Part shown: piece after piece, positions 26,723 to 37,508 of the stretch | Layout: the number at the start of each line of letters is the position of its first letter | Numbering within the stretch: the stretch's first letter is position 1 | NCBI RefSeq assembly: GCF_003073045.1 | Contig: NC_037598.1 | Location: forward strand, 24,675,822-24,739,821 | Reading direction: 5' to 3' | DNA length: 64,000 bases | From: Pomacea canaliculata | Taxonomy: Eukaryota > Mollusca > Gastropoda > Architaenioglossa > Ampullariidae | Notes under the pieces: generated by a model | Database searches by the model: none | What the model was told of the DNA's origin: nothing | The model's input: the letters and a program-made list of their open reading frames with translations, nothing else | Position numbers and translations under genes: made by a program

Positions 26723-29700
26723 ATGGCAGCAGTAAATTATGATCAGGAGAATCGCGCGCCACATCGACAGGTAAGTGAACAGTCAGACTCACATCAGCTG
26801 CTGTGGCTGGTGTGGCTCAGACCTGGTGTGCATACACCCGGGTGCAGCTTTTTGTAGTGCTCAACATTCCGGATCACTTACTCCCGGCACTCCAAAGATT
26901 GTATTTCAGGCGAGCCATGGCTTGTTGCATGTGATTGCCTTCCTGCACACAGCTGTGACTGTAATACACAGGCTGGGCAGACTCCTGCCTGACTCGCGAG
27001 TATTAAATCGAAAACGAAAGTAGGGAGTTTGGAGGAGATTGCTGTTGGAGAAGTTGTTGTATGTAGTTTTAAGATGTTTCAGTCGTCAGCATCTGTTAGC
27101 ACGCACCACTTGAATATTTTTTGGTGGTCTAATGAGGGCAAGGGAGGAGATTTATACTCTTCGTATTTGAAACACTTCCTAGTAAGGACTCACGTTTCGC
27201 TGAAAACAGAGACCGATGACTGTTGTCCAACTTCTTTCTTTCTCCGTCTCAGTTGTCTACCCCTCCCCCTCTGTGTGTGTGTGAGAGTGTGTTGTTACAG
27301 AAAGTGTGTGTGTGTCACTGTGTGTGTGTATCTCCGACTGCCGAGGGCTGGCGAGGGCTCACCCGTGTAGTCGCTCACTCAACATCTCCGTCATGCATGA
27401 TACGCATCTGACGTACCAGGCTTTGTGCGCCTTGCCGCGCGCGAGACAGCGACGTCAGTGAGTAGTCCGCAGGCTGGCTCACAGACTTGCTGATAAACAT
27501 CCTGCTCAGGACAAATCTGCAGAATTAATTAACTCAGGTGGTTACATGTGTGCACAGCGCTTGCACTGACGTCAGCGCACGTGGAAACCACTTCCTCTGG
27601 CTCTGGTGTGCGTGCGCGTGTTTTCTGATAAATAAAGGACGACAGGCAGTCAGATATTAAGTCAGGTGTGATTGCTGCTTTTTTATTTCCTGTATGATGG
27701 TTAAAAAGTAATGTTGTTTCCACGTAGCAGGCGCCAAGTGTGGAAGGTGTGTGTCACGTGACTGAGATGATTGTCTTGCAGGCCCGGCAGCTACAAGAGT
27801 TGTTCCACGGCCGCTTTTCCTTTGAGGAGGCCGGGAACTGATCGCAGCCAAGGGAGACTTGCAAGAAGCTGCAAACTTTGTGCTCAATGGTAATCTTAAC
27901 AACAACTGTAATAGATGTGAATGAATGTAGCAATGTTTTATGTGTGTATTTTATGTATGTAACGGCTTCCCAAACAGTTTTTAAAATCTGGAAAGGTTAA
28001 TAATATAAAAGATTGGAAAACATGTCAGTGTGAAAGTTTGTTTACAATGGACAGATAAGTGTGGAAATTTGAGAAGACTATTTTTTAAACATTCTTCCTA
28101 ACTTGGATAAACTCAAAATCTATCATAAGGACATGTTGTGTATATGTTATGTTCACATTATGCATGCATGATGTATTTATTATTGCTACACCATTCATAT
28201 ATTATATACACAATCTATGATACTGTAGTATGCCAAAGTCATGTATATATTGTATACATATTGTACATACATTATTATATATTGTGTCATCATCATTGTG
28301 TATTGTGTATACATTATACATGTGTCGGATATTATATACACAGTATGCATGAAGTAAATATTTACCTATTTTCATTATGAATGAATTATGTAAGTGATAA
28401 TGCATGTACAGTATGCGCTTATGTGTATCATATATTTCTGATTATTTATAAATATGTATCAGATATGTGCTTATGTAGCTGTATGTTAATGTTGGTGACC
28501 ATAATAGTCTGTAATGTTTGCGCAGTTCTGTGTGTGAGTACCCGCTATTTCATGCTACTAGTATGACGGGTAGGTTCATGTCTGTCTACAGGGGATGCTG
28601 CTGAAGTCACGGCTTACATCTGGGTCGGAGAGAGGTGAGTTTCCTCGAACATAGAATAAATATAAGGGAAGGTCAATGAATGTTTTTGAAAAAAAAAAAA
28701 AGGTTAAGATTTTTCCTAGCTTAACCTGAAGGTTTACTTCATTAACATTTTTCCGATGTCAAAGTTCAAGAGACAAAAGTCAAAACAAAATGGTTAGCGA
28801 GAAATTCCTCAAAATTTGATCTCCGCTTGTAAGAGAAAATAAAATAAAAGAATAAAGGTGTACTAGGCGCAGTCACAGGTTAGACAAATAGTGTTTAACA
28901 TTTCTTTAGCAAGGTACTTAATGCAAGTTTCTAAGCAAGCAAGTGTTGTGTGTACAGTGAAGAGGATGTTTCAGGACCTGAGGGAGCTGAGGCAGATCAA
29001 CGCTGCCCGAGTTCGAGAAGAACTGACCAATGGGATGCCAGCTTCCACTCGACTCTTCGCCTGCACAGACTGCAACCGTTATTGGTGGCGGAAAGTTCCA
29101 GAAAGGAAAGAGGTGCGAATAGTTTAATGTATCACAGTGTCAGACAAAATATCACAAACCTCCTCAAAATTACACTCGTTCATTCTTAGCAATTGTTTCT
29201 GTGACCTATCACCGTTAGGTTTACGATTGTTATTGTAAACAATGCTGTGATGTTGCCTTCACGTGTGTATGTATTCACAACTCCATGTTAGAGAATCTTC
29301 GAAAACAACATTTATTTCTCGGTTGGATTGATTCATGATAATTAGTAAATGCTAAAAATCTTTGCTTAAGGATTACATATGAAAACCGTGTAGTGTCCAT
29401 GGTGCTTATTGGTATCCATGGAGACCTCATCTCAGGTAGCATGCTGTACTTTGTCTACGCTCTAAACTACCCTCAGGGTCCAGATACAATAATAAACCCA
29501 AGGTTAGCTTTGCCACCGCTCTATAACTACAGTTCCGTGGGTAAAACATCTGTAAGGGAGGAGTCTGGACACTCATTAAAAATTTAGGATACCCTGTCGC
29601 TTGTCCTCGAGTTCCCAATGTTACCTACAGGACAAGCAACCCTCGGTAACTACCACCCAGATGTTGCAGATATAGTGGCATGCCTACACAAAACTCAGGT

Positions 29701-30822
29701 GATAGATGAGGTGATAGAAGAATCATTAAGTTTGTAAGTCACCTGTCCATGTGTCTCATAGTGTTCTGTGAATCACACTGCCTACCTTGTACTGCAGGTG
29801 TCCAGGTGTAACAAGTGTCGCAGCAAGTACGACCCTGTACCCCGGAACACGAGTGGGGGCTGGCGGACTTTGAGTGCGACTGCGGCAACTCCTTCAGGTG
29901 AGTCTCTGGCATTTTCTCTCTTGTAGCACACATGTACGATCGTGTGCTGATATTTTGTTTACTTACCTGTGAAGGCATTCTACAATCGACACTAATCGCG
30001 GCAAGAGGACTTCAAAATAATTATGTTGACACTTGACATCCGAGGTTCATCAAACGTGACGCGTTCTTGTTTACACTTTGTAAAACAATTTGTTGACGAC
30101 TGCTGTGCTCTTCATATATCAAACAGTATTATAATCACAATAATGCTTTTTATTATGACTACTACTTAATTTTCTTCTCATAATTATCATCATCATTATT
30201 GCTCAGAGCAACGGGGCTCATGAATGAAACAACCCGGATTTGTCTGAGATGTAACGCCTACGTGTACCCGGCACGGATTATTCCTCCATCTGAAAATCTG
30301 GAGAGAAGACCGCGGAGAGGTGAGAATGTCAAGGGACATAAGCTACGACACCAGACATTTAGTTTTACAAATTTTTTTTTTTTTTTTTTTTTTGAGATGT
30401 CTGGTATTTTTGTAGATTTAAACGATACATAAACGTGTAATTTTTGAAAAAGCTATTTATAAACGCTGTCTGTGTTTCTGAATCGGACCAATCTGAGTCC
30501 TGATACCTGTTTACGTGTCCGATGTATCTGAGCTTTGATAAATTTCATATTGTATTTCAATGATTAATAACTTGACAGTTATTTCATCTTTTTTATCAAA
30601 CATGTTTTAGCACCGATGAGGCAGTTCCTGCAGTTGCATGAAGATCAAAGAATTTTAAGGGAGGTGTACTACCCGAGTCCGCGACACCTCAGCACAGGTT
30701 CCACGGTGCCCACGTGTCTCACCCAGGGTGACTTACAGGAGAGGTACAACTTTCCCATCGTCCTCCCTGTGATAAGGGAAGAACAAGGTGGCAGTGATGA
30801 CGACGACAACGATAGCAACTGA
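26723..30822 (+). CDS. SHFL-like: SHFL-like antiviral frameshift inhibitor, copy A (7 exons)
   Basis: Exons: 26723-26770, 27782-27889, 28592-28634, 28975-29112, 29798-29897, 30207-30319, 30611-30822. All introns are GT..AG. The intended protein is about 254 aa; human SHFL is 291. The order of parts matches SHFL: an N-terminal helical segment (ARQLQELFHGRFSFEE; human has LREKFHGKVSS), then FAC-x2-C-NRYWWRKVPERKEV, then C-x2-C with KYDPVPR, then FECDCGNSF, then C-x2-C before VYPARIIPPS, then STGSTVPTCLTQG and an acidic tail with DDDDND. The cysteine pairs form the zinc-ribbon core. Vertebrate SHFL binds frameshifting RNAs and ribosomes and blocks -1 frameshifting of viruses; the same role here is inference. 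Compared with copies B and C, exon 2 is one base short (after FEEA), as are exon 3 near its donor and exon 5 after PVPR. The exon 2 shift gives an immediate stop. Whether these are consensus errors or true lesions is open. Confidence 0.85.
27010..27021 (+). promoter_or_regulatory. ISRE-like motif in intron 1 of copy A
   Basis: GAAAACGAAAGT fits the interferon-stimulated response element consensus GAAANNGAAASY, about 240 bp into intron 1. Vertebrate SHFL is interferon-induced and molluscs have IRF proteins, so an IRF site is plausible. By chance alone, about one such match would be expected per 130 kb of double-stranded sequence, so support is modest. Confidence 0.3.
30371..30392. repeat. Poly-T run in intron 6 of copy A
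   Basis: An intronic homopolymer of about 22 T. On the minus strand it would be the A tail of a retroposed element, but nothing recognisable is attached. Confidence 0.8.
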
Positions 30823-31004
30823 TGGAGTCTTCGCGAACCTCAGGTCTTGCAGTTCCTCGCGATACCTCCTCGTTGCCTAGCAACCTCAGGTTGTTCGTCT
30901 GTTGCCTCCCGACCATCTGTTATCAACCTCTTGTTAAGGAGTATCGCTGTTTCAGAGTTGAAGCTTTGTGGTTTTTTTTTAAAAAAAAATTATAACCGCC
31001 TCTG

Positions 31005-31010
31005 AATAAA
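31005..31010 (+). terminator. Polyadenylation signal, copy A
   Basis: AATAAA lies about 180 nt after the stop codon of copy A and is the first canonical hexamer downstream of it. Confidence 0.6.
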
Positions 31011-31644
31011 TTCATGCAAAGGGGAGACAAAAGAATGGTGTTATGCCTTGCAAAAATGGAACAGATGAACGAACGCGATGAAAAACTCCCGCAAAATTCC
31101 AATTTTAAACTACATTAGTTGATTAAAATATCGGACAAACAAACTAAAACAAAAAGTCACAAAAGTTGAAATAAAAACACAAAACAAAACAAAGAAAAAA
31201 AAATCCAGAACATCAAACACCTTCAATAAACCACCACAGACTTCGGTGAGGTGAAAGTTTTATTTTTTTCATCGCTCGCTGTTGTCTAGCACAAAGGTGT
31301 GAAGACCTGACTGTTTCCCAGGAGGTACAACCAGCAACTTTATTTGTTTTCTCTAACCAGACTGATTTCCTAGACTGGATGTGATTAAAGGAACCGAGAT
31401 AATTAATGCTCCACTCGGTCAATTTAGCAAAGGGAGTACGGGTAAAGGGAGATTAATTTATTTTTCTGACTTCCAGACTAATTCTCTTCTCTCACCCGTT
31501 ACAAGGGACGTCAGCAGTTGTGTTAAGTTGCAGGATTTCTAACAAGATTTAGGATTAAAAATACATTTTCACATTACCTGAAAGGGGCTTTGGGAACAAA
31601 CAACGCAGGAAAAGAATAAACACATGTCAAGTACTCGTAACATA

Positions 31645-31667
31645 CCTCCTCCTCCTCCTCCTCCTCA
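31645..31667. repeat. (CTC)n microsatellite
   Basis: A short trinucleotide run between copies A and B. Confidence 0.85.
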
Positions 31668-31983
31668 TATCTGTCTGCATGTTTATACCTCTCTCCCAAG
31701 TCTCTCTCCCTTACATAGAAACTAAAACTGATCGCACTTTTTAATCAGGATGTTGCTAACTTTATTTACTAATTTGCTAATGTGTCCCTCATTTCCCATT
31801 CCCTGACAGTCTTGTAGCACCCCGGGTATTTCGTTAGTCAGTCAATTAATATTCTCCATCATCAGTGATGATAAAGGACAAAACAATGAAATAGGTTGGG
31901 GTGTGGGGTGGGGGTCAAATCCTACCAAAGGAAGATAACTCAGTCTTGCTGTCTTCCTGTTCCGGCTGAGTGTTATCATCAGT

Positions 31984-31998
31984 GATAATTGCACAGAC
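31984..31998 (+). promoter_or_regulatory. Conserved 15-bp box before the ATG, copy B
   Basis: GATAATTGCACAGAC, one base different from the copy A box, lies a few bases upstream of the copy B start codon. Confidence 0.6.
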
Positions 31999-32004
31999 TT
32001 CAAA

Positions 32005-35000
32005 ATGGCGGCGGATGAGGGACAAGCAGAATACGACCGACAGGTAGGTGAATCCTCTTCACTCGCGATGCAACCAGCATCCACCCTGTTGTGTAGAGGA
32101 TGTGAATGAGGGTGTCGGGTGGGTGTCGTGCTACATGTATCCATATTATTAACAGTTACACTCGACACTGGAATGTTGTTGCTGACATCTGTAAAGTCTT
32201 GCTACTTGGGTCACCTGACCGCCGTTGAAACTGTTAGTAAAGTCAGGAATGTGACTATTTCAGTCGCTAACACCTATTAGTTTAGTTGATTAGTTTATTT
32301 TTCTTCTAATCCGTCAAGATGTGTACTTTCGTTTTTAAAACATTTCACTAGACGAGTTTGTGTGTCGCTTAAAACAAAGACAACTTTATATTTTTATCAT
32401 TTATCCTTATTCCCCATCCTCTCTAGCCCCTGCCCTCTCCCCAGTGTCGTACTTGTGTGTAAGAGACAGAGGGAATGAATGAAAGTATCCTCAGCACTCA
32501 TCAAAGGGTGTGTCACGTGACTGATCTTGCAGGTGCGGAAGCTGCGAGAGTTGTTCCATGGCCGCTTTTCGTTTGAGGAAGCGCGGGAGTTGATGATAGC
32601 CAATGGAGGATACCGAGAAGCTGCACAATTTGTACTTTCTGGTAATCTTAATTAACATTGCCTTTGGTATATATTTATATATCTGTCTGTGTAAGCGCCC
32701 TCGAGAACGAGAGAGTATAGATGTGTGTGAGTGTAACAAAGATTTATCAGATGAAAGAATTATCTTTTGACGATGGTCCACAGTTTCAACAACTGCTTGT
32801 TATCTGCTTTAACAGTTAAATCAGGAAAAGATAATAACTGTATGTTTAGCCAGAACACAGATCATTATTTTAATGAGATTATTTTAATGAGTCATCGTCA
32901 CACCTGAGTGTGTGTGTGTATGTGTTTATCTGTGTGTTTGTATGTGTTTACATGTGTTTATGTGCGTCTGTTAGCGTGTTCTTTCAAGGTTGGGTTTACT
33001 CATGTTCGTATTGTATCAACTGTTGACAGCTTTTGTGAAGTCATGTGCTCACGCCCTTGCTTATATTGTCTTTATGTTACTCTTCTTTCATTTGTGACTT
33101 GGGTGATGTTTTCTCATCTGTTCAGGGGATCCAGATGAAGTGACAACTTTTATTTTTGGTCTGAGTGAGGTAAGTGTAACTAGTGGGTAAGACAAAGTAA
33201 TGTTCATACTATTGAGATAATTTGTAGCCTCAGACACGACACCCAATGATCACTGAAGACTGTAGACTCGGTGTCCAATTTTAAACATGAGTCAAATCAT
33301 GTTATCAATTAAACATGTCTCATTCATGTCCGAGGCGCAGTGCCAAGTGTGACTCAATGTTTTTAACAACACTAAATGCCGTAGGAGCTGTTTGAAATAT
33401 ACAAAATTAAAAAGGAAATATTGAATGTCAGACAAGTGAAGTCCATGTTGCAGGACCTGAGGGAGCTGCGGGAAACCAGTGCTGCGCGCGTGTATCATGA
33501 GCTGACCTCTGGCATCACCACCTCCACTCGTCTCTTTGCATGTAAAGACTGCGACAGGTACTGGTGGCGGAAGGTCCCACAGCGGAAAGAGGTACAAAAC
33601 ATATCTCATCTCACCGATAATGCAAGAACCACTAACAAGGAATCCCTCTGCATATCTTCCTTTGGTTTCATCCTTTTTTACGAAGTCTCTGCTCATTGTC
33701 ATCGTTCATTCCATATCTTGACGAGTCCAAGATAATCTGTCAATACTATCGAACACTTTTTTTCGTCACCTACATCTCCATATTCAGTACTATCTCATCA
33801 TCTATATATTGACCAGCATCCAAAGTCTGTTTCCTTAATCAACTTAATGTGGGACCGTGAACTGTAAGTGACTCACCGTGTCTACCCGGCATGTACAAAT
33901 CAGAGTTTGACTTTTTTCCTACCACTTGTTATCATCCCTGATAAATTACCTAGACTGGTGGGCAAATTTCCAGTCGAACCTTACACCGACCATATTTTGC
34001 TAGAATGTCCTGCCACCACACCTGTCCCTCAGGTAACAGGTCACAGTTTCCTGCTCTCAACATTCGTCTTACATGTCTTCAGTTACAATAAACTTTGTCT
34101 TTGTTTACATGAAGTGACACTAATAATAACAAGTATTTTCTTGCTTGAGGGGGTAACTACACACCGACTCAGTTGCTGACAGTTCATTGCAGGTGTGTCA
34201 AAGTGTTATCAGATGTCATTTGACACAGGACTGACATTTCACTGCAGACATTTCAAAGTATCATGGGGAGGTAGGTGACATTTTACACAGAAATGAAATG
34301 TCATTGCAAGTGTCAAAGTGTCATGGAGTGTCAGGTTTAAAGTAATTCTCACTTCGCTTCACAGAAGAGGGGGGGGTGGAAGTGTCAGGAGTAGATGTTA
34401 GGTTTGACACAGTCCTGACATTTGACTGCAGGGTGTCAGATATGTCAGATTTGACACAATAGTGACATTTGACTGCCTGACATTTGACTGCAGGGTGTCA
34501 AGGGTAGATGTCAGATTTGACACAATAATCACATTTCACTGCAGGTTTCAATGTGTCAGAGTGCGAAGTCAGGTACGACCCGGTACCCCGCGATAAGGAA
34601 TGGGGTTTGGCTCTGTTCGAGTGTGACTGCGGCAACTCCTTTAAGTGAGTTCACATCGTGCATGGTTGCATGTTCTTGTTGTACATACAGCTGTGGTTTA
34701 ATTTATTTTCTATTTATTTGCTGTTAAAAGGTGACTTAGACCTTTACATCCGGTCATGTGAATAACTTTACCTGTCGGCTTTACGTTTTGGCTACAGTAT
34801 AATTGAGACTGGTGTTTGGGATACATTATAATTACGATTGGAATTCGGATACATTATAACTAAGACTGGTCTTCAGGACACGTTATAACTGAGACTAAAC
34901 TTTGTAATACATTATAAATGAAACTAGTCTTCTTATTCTAGTCTGGGAAACATTATTGCAACTGTCTTCTGTTGATAGTTTAAACCAAGCTCATACCATA

Positions 35001-35927
35001 CACATGTTTACTTCAATAGAACTGTCCTGAGATGTTTTTCTATAACACTATTGTATTACTTGCCTTAAAATGCTGGCAAAATATCATGATGATGATGATG
35101 ATGATGATTTTATTCTCAGAGCGCAAGGGATCATGAATGAAACAACTCGGCAGTGTTATGAGTGCTTCGCCAATCTGTACCCCACAGAGATTATACCTCC
35201 ATCCGATGATCTTCAGCTAAACCCGAGAAGAGGTAAAACAAGAAGAAAACAAAAGTCTGTTTACTTTTAAAGGACTGTTTGTGTTACTGCAAGCTCTGCT
35301 CTTCCCTCTCCAAAACATACTGTTCACATTGACTTTGGTTGACGCCCTCTGACCCCGACAGGAAGCTCGTGTCTCGTGTTGCAAACACATCTAGTCAGTC
35401 GTTAAAGATGCTACTATCCTGTTTTCCCCTTTCTTCAAGCTCTACTACGATGTAAAAATGTACAAGTCTGACCTGAACATCATGCCAGATTGTATTCACA
35501 AAATGAGAGGAAACAACCTCTCCCTCCCAGAACATCGTGACCATGCCAAGAAGAGGTCAGACACCTGAGGTCACGTTTGTTTACGAATAAAGCCAGTTAG
35601 TCCCACTTGTTCCATTGCTGTATCCTTGACAACGTGACACAATAGATTCTTGGCCTTAAGAATTGGGTTTTTTTTATGTGGATGGTGTTGTTTGTGCATT
35701 AAATTGAATTTTATGTTTGTTTCTTCCTTTCTTCAGCTCCAATGCGCCAGAGAATTGTTCAGAGAATTTCCAGAAGGGTGTACTACCCAAGTCAAGTACA
35801 CGAGAGCACCGGCTCCACGGTGACAACCTGTCTTACCCAGGGTACCCTGCGGGAGACTTACAACTTTCCCATCGTCCTCCGTGTGATAGAGGAAGAACAC
35901 AGCGATGATAACAGCGACAATAACTGA
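32005..35927 (+). CDS. SHFL-like: SHFL-like antiviral frameshift inhibitor, copy B (7 exons)
   Basis: Exons: 32005-32043, 32533-32641, 33126-33169, 33454-33591, 34545-34644, 35120-35232, 35737-35927. Exon phases are the same as in copy A. The intended length is about 244 aa. Visible parts, in order: start MAADEGQAEYDRQ; VRKLRELFHGRFSFEEAREL; the zinc-ribbon half FACKDCDRYWWRKVPQRKEV, whose VPQRKEV is identical to human SHFL; RYDPVPRDKEWGLALF; FECDCGNSF; C-x2-C with NLYPTEIIPP; STGSTVTTCLTQG; an acidic Asp/Asn tail. The start is the first ATG after the conserved 15-bp box. Copy B has a single defect, one base missing early in exon 5 between the two cysteines of its C-x2-C knuckle. Exons 1-4, 6 and 7 are intact. 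It lies about 1.2 kb downstream of copy A. Intron 4 carries a tandem repeat of its own 3' splice site region. Homology is clear; antiviral action is inferred from the vertebrate family. Confidence 0.88.
32325..32336 (-). promoter_or_regulatory. AAAACGAAAGTA motif in intron 1 of copy B
   Basis: On the minus strand AAAAACGAAAGT lies in a stretch of intron 1 that aligns with the matching stretch of copy C, where the core AAAACGAAAGTA is kept. In copy A the aligned site has diverged. The motif is one base short of the ISRE consensus. Confidence 0.3.
34180..34560 (+). repeat. Minisatellite that duplicates a 3' splice site
   Basis: There are about six imperfect units of roughly 50-75 bp, sharing TGTCAGATTTGACACA, GACATTT and ACTGCAGG blocks. 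The last unit contains the real acceptor and first bases of exon 5 of copy B (ACTGCAG at 34538-34544). Further ACTGCAG or ATTGCAG acceptor look-alikes occur in earlier units, near 34.19, 34.24, 34.43 and 34.49 kb. None of these restores the exon 5 reading frame. Confidence 0.8.
35086..35108. repeat. (ATG)n microsatellite
   Basis: A short trinucleotide run just before exon 6 of copy B. It gives a spurious poly-Asp start to the exon's open frame. Confidence 0.9.
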
Positions 35928-36049
35928 CGAATCCTTCCCAAATCGTAGGTTATATAGCTGCTGGCCATACCACTTCATCTCCTGGCAACCTCATGCAAGG
36001 AAGCCATCTTTGTTAACAGTTTTAATTTCGTTACTTGTCATTATCGTTG

Positions 36050-36055
36050 AATAAA
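36050..36055 (+). terminator. Polyadenylation signal, copy B
   Basis: AATAAA about 120 nt after the copy B stop codon. Confidence 0.6.
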
Positions 36056-37250
36056 CAATTATGCCGGATAAAAATAGAGAATGGTGTAACATATTGTAAA
36101 AATAATAAAGAGATGGTCGACTATTAAAAATAGAAAACAAATACACTACAACAGCAGAAAAGTAGAAAGTAACAAAACTAGCAAACAAATAAATAAACCT
36201 CACTAAATCATCAAGAAGAAGAAAGTCTGTTAATCGATTGATATTATTGGTGACAGAGCGAATAGCAACGACATCTCATTTAGAAATATGTCAAGACTGG
36301 TTAGTTTATCTTTTTCAGTGACAATATCAAAGACCAACTTTATTAATCCCAGCGATAAATTATACTGGAGAAGTTTGCTTTGGTATAAACACAAACAAAA
36401 CAATAAGTACAACAAGTGCTGCTTACAAGATGATGGGGACAAGGTTGTGTATCATAGCAAACTTTCATTTTTCATGTTGTACAACCAGAAGGTTCATTTG
36501 TTGTCTTTACCCAGACCTGTCTGATAGGGTGGGGGTAGTTGGGGGATTGAGTAAACTGCCCTTCGGTGACTCAGTGAGTTTATATGTCTGCAATAGGTCA
36601 GGGGTGAAAATGTGTTTCTGTGTCTTCCACATTAACTCAGGTTTTCACCGGTGACAACAATGTTCACAAGTTTGTTGTAAGCTGAACGATGTTTCAACGA
36701 TATTTGATTCAAAGTAACTTGAGATTATCATAAGAATTACACACCAAAAGAATAACCCAATATTAAGTAATATAATTATCCCCCTTGCTCATATCTCGTT
36801 TATAATTTTCTTCAACACAATCAACATTTATTATCATGTCAGTTTCATGTCTTCTATTGTTACATTAAAGTCTCATTCTCTTATTTCTCCTTCTCTCTCT
36901 CTCTCTTCATGTCTTTTTTTAATTTTAAAATTTTTTCCAGGTTTTAATACTTACAATCATTAGTTATTATCATCTTTTCATTAGTATCTTCTATTTAGTC
37001 TTACTCTCACTTTCTTTCTTTCCTCTGGCCCCGACTCTCTTAATCCCGCACTCATTTCTGACTGTAGTTGTCATCAGTTCACTTCTGTCCATTCTGTTGG
37101 AAATAAACTGTAGCTGGTAATACTATTGAGAGTGATGTCCCTTTGAGGAGATAACTCTATGTATTTGTGATTTTACGTTGACCTGTTGTGAATATCGTGC
37201 TTTTTATTGAATAAAGACTTTTTCATCATTGTGGTGAATTATTTACTAGT

Positions 37251-37265
37251 GAAAGTGAAAGTGAA
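37251..37265 (+). promoter_or_regulatory. IRF/ISRE-like GAAAGT repeat upstream of copy C
   Basis: GAAAGTGAAAGTGAA lies about 245 bp upstream of the copy C start codon. It contains a full GAAANNGAAASY match and resembles the PRDI-type IRF sites of vertebrate interferon-responsive promoters. It could also be a short hexamer repeat of no function. No equivalent was found upstream of copies A or B. Confidence 0.4.
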
Positions 37266-37489
37266 TGAGAGGCGACTGTGTGTTAATATTTGTCTTGTGT
37301 TCAGACATTATATATAATTTGTGTTTGGACTGTTCGTGTTTTGTGGTAAGAGTGACTGTGTGTCTGTGACACCACCACAGTCTCTAACAACCAAAATCAG
37401 CGGCAAACAACTCTCTTATTCTTATCCACCTTGTCACTACCCGACTTTTTTCCTTTACGGACGTGCTTTGACGACAGCTGGTCGTCAAT

Positions 37490-37504
37490 GATAATCGCTC
37501 AGAC
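37490..37504 (+). promoter_or_regulatory. Conserved 15-bp box before the ATG, copy C
   Basis: GATAATCGCTCAGAC, one base different from the copy A box, ends four bases before the copy C start codon. Confidence 0.6.
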
Positions 37505-37508
37505 CAAG

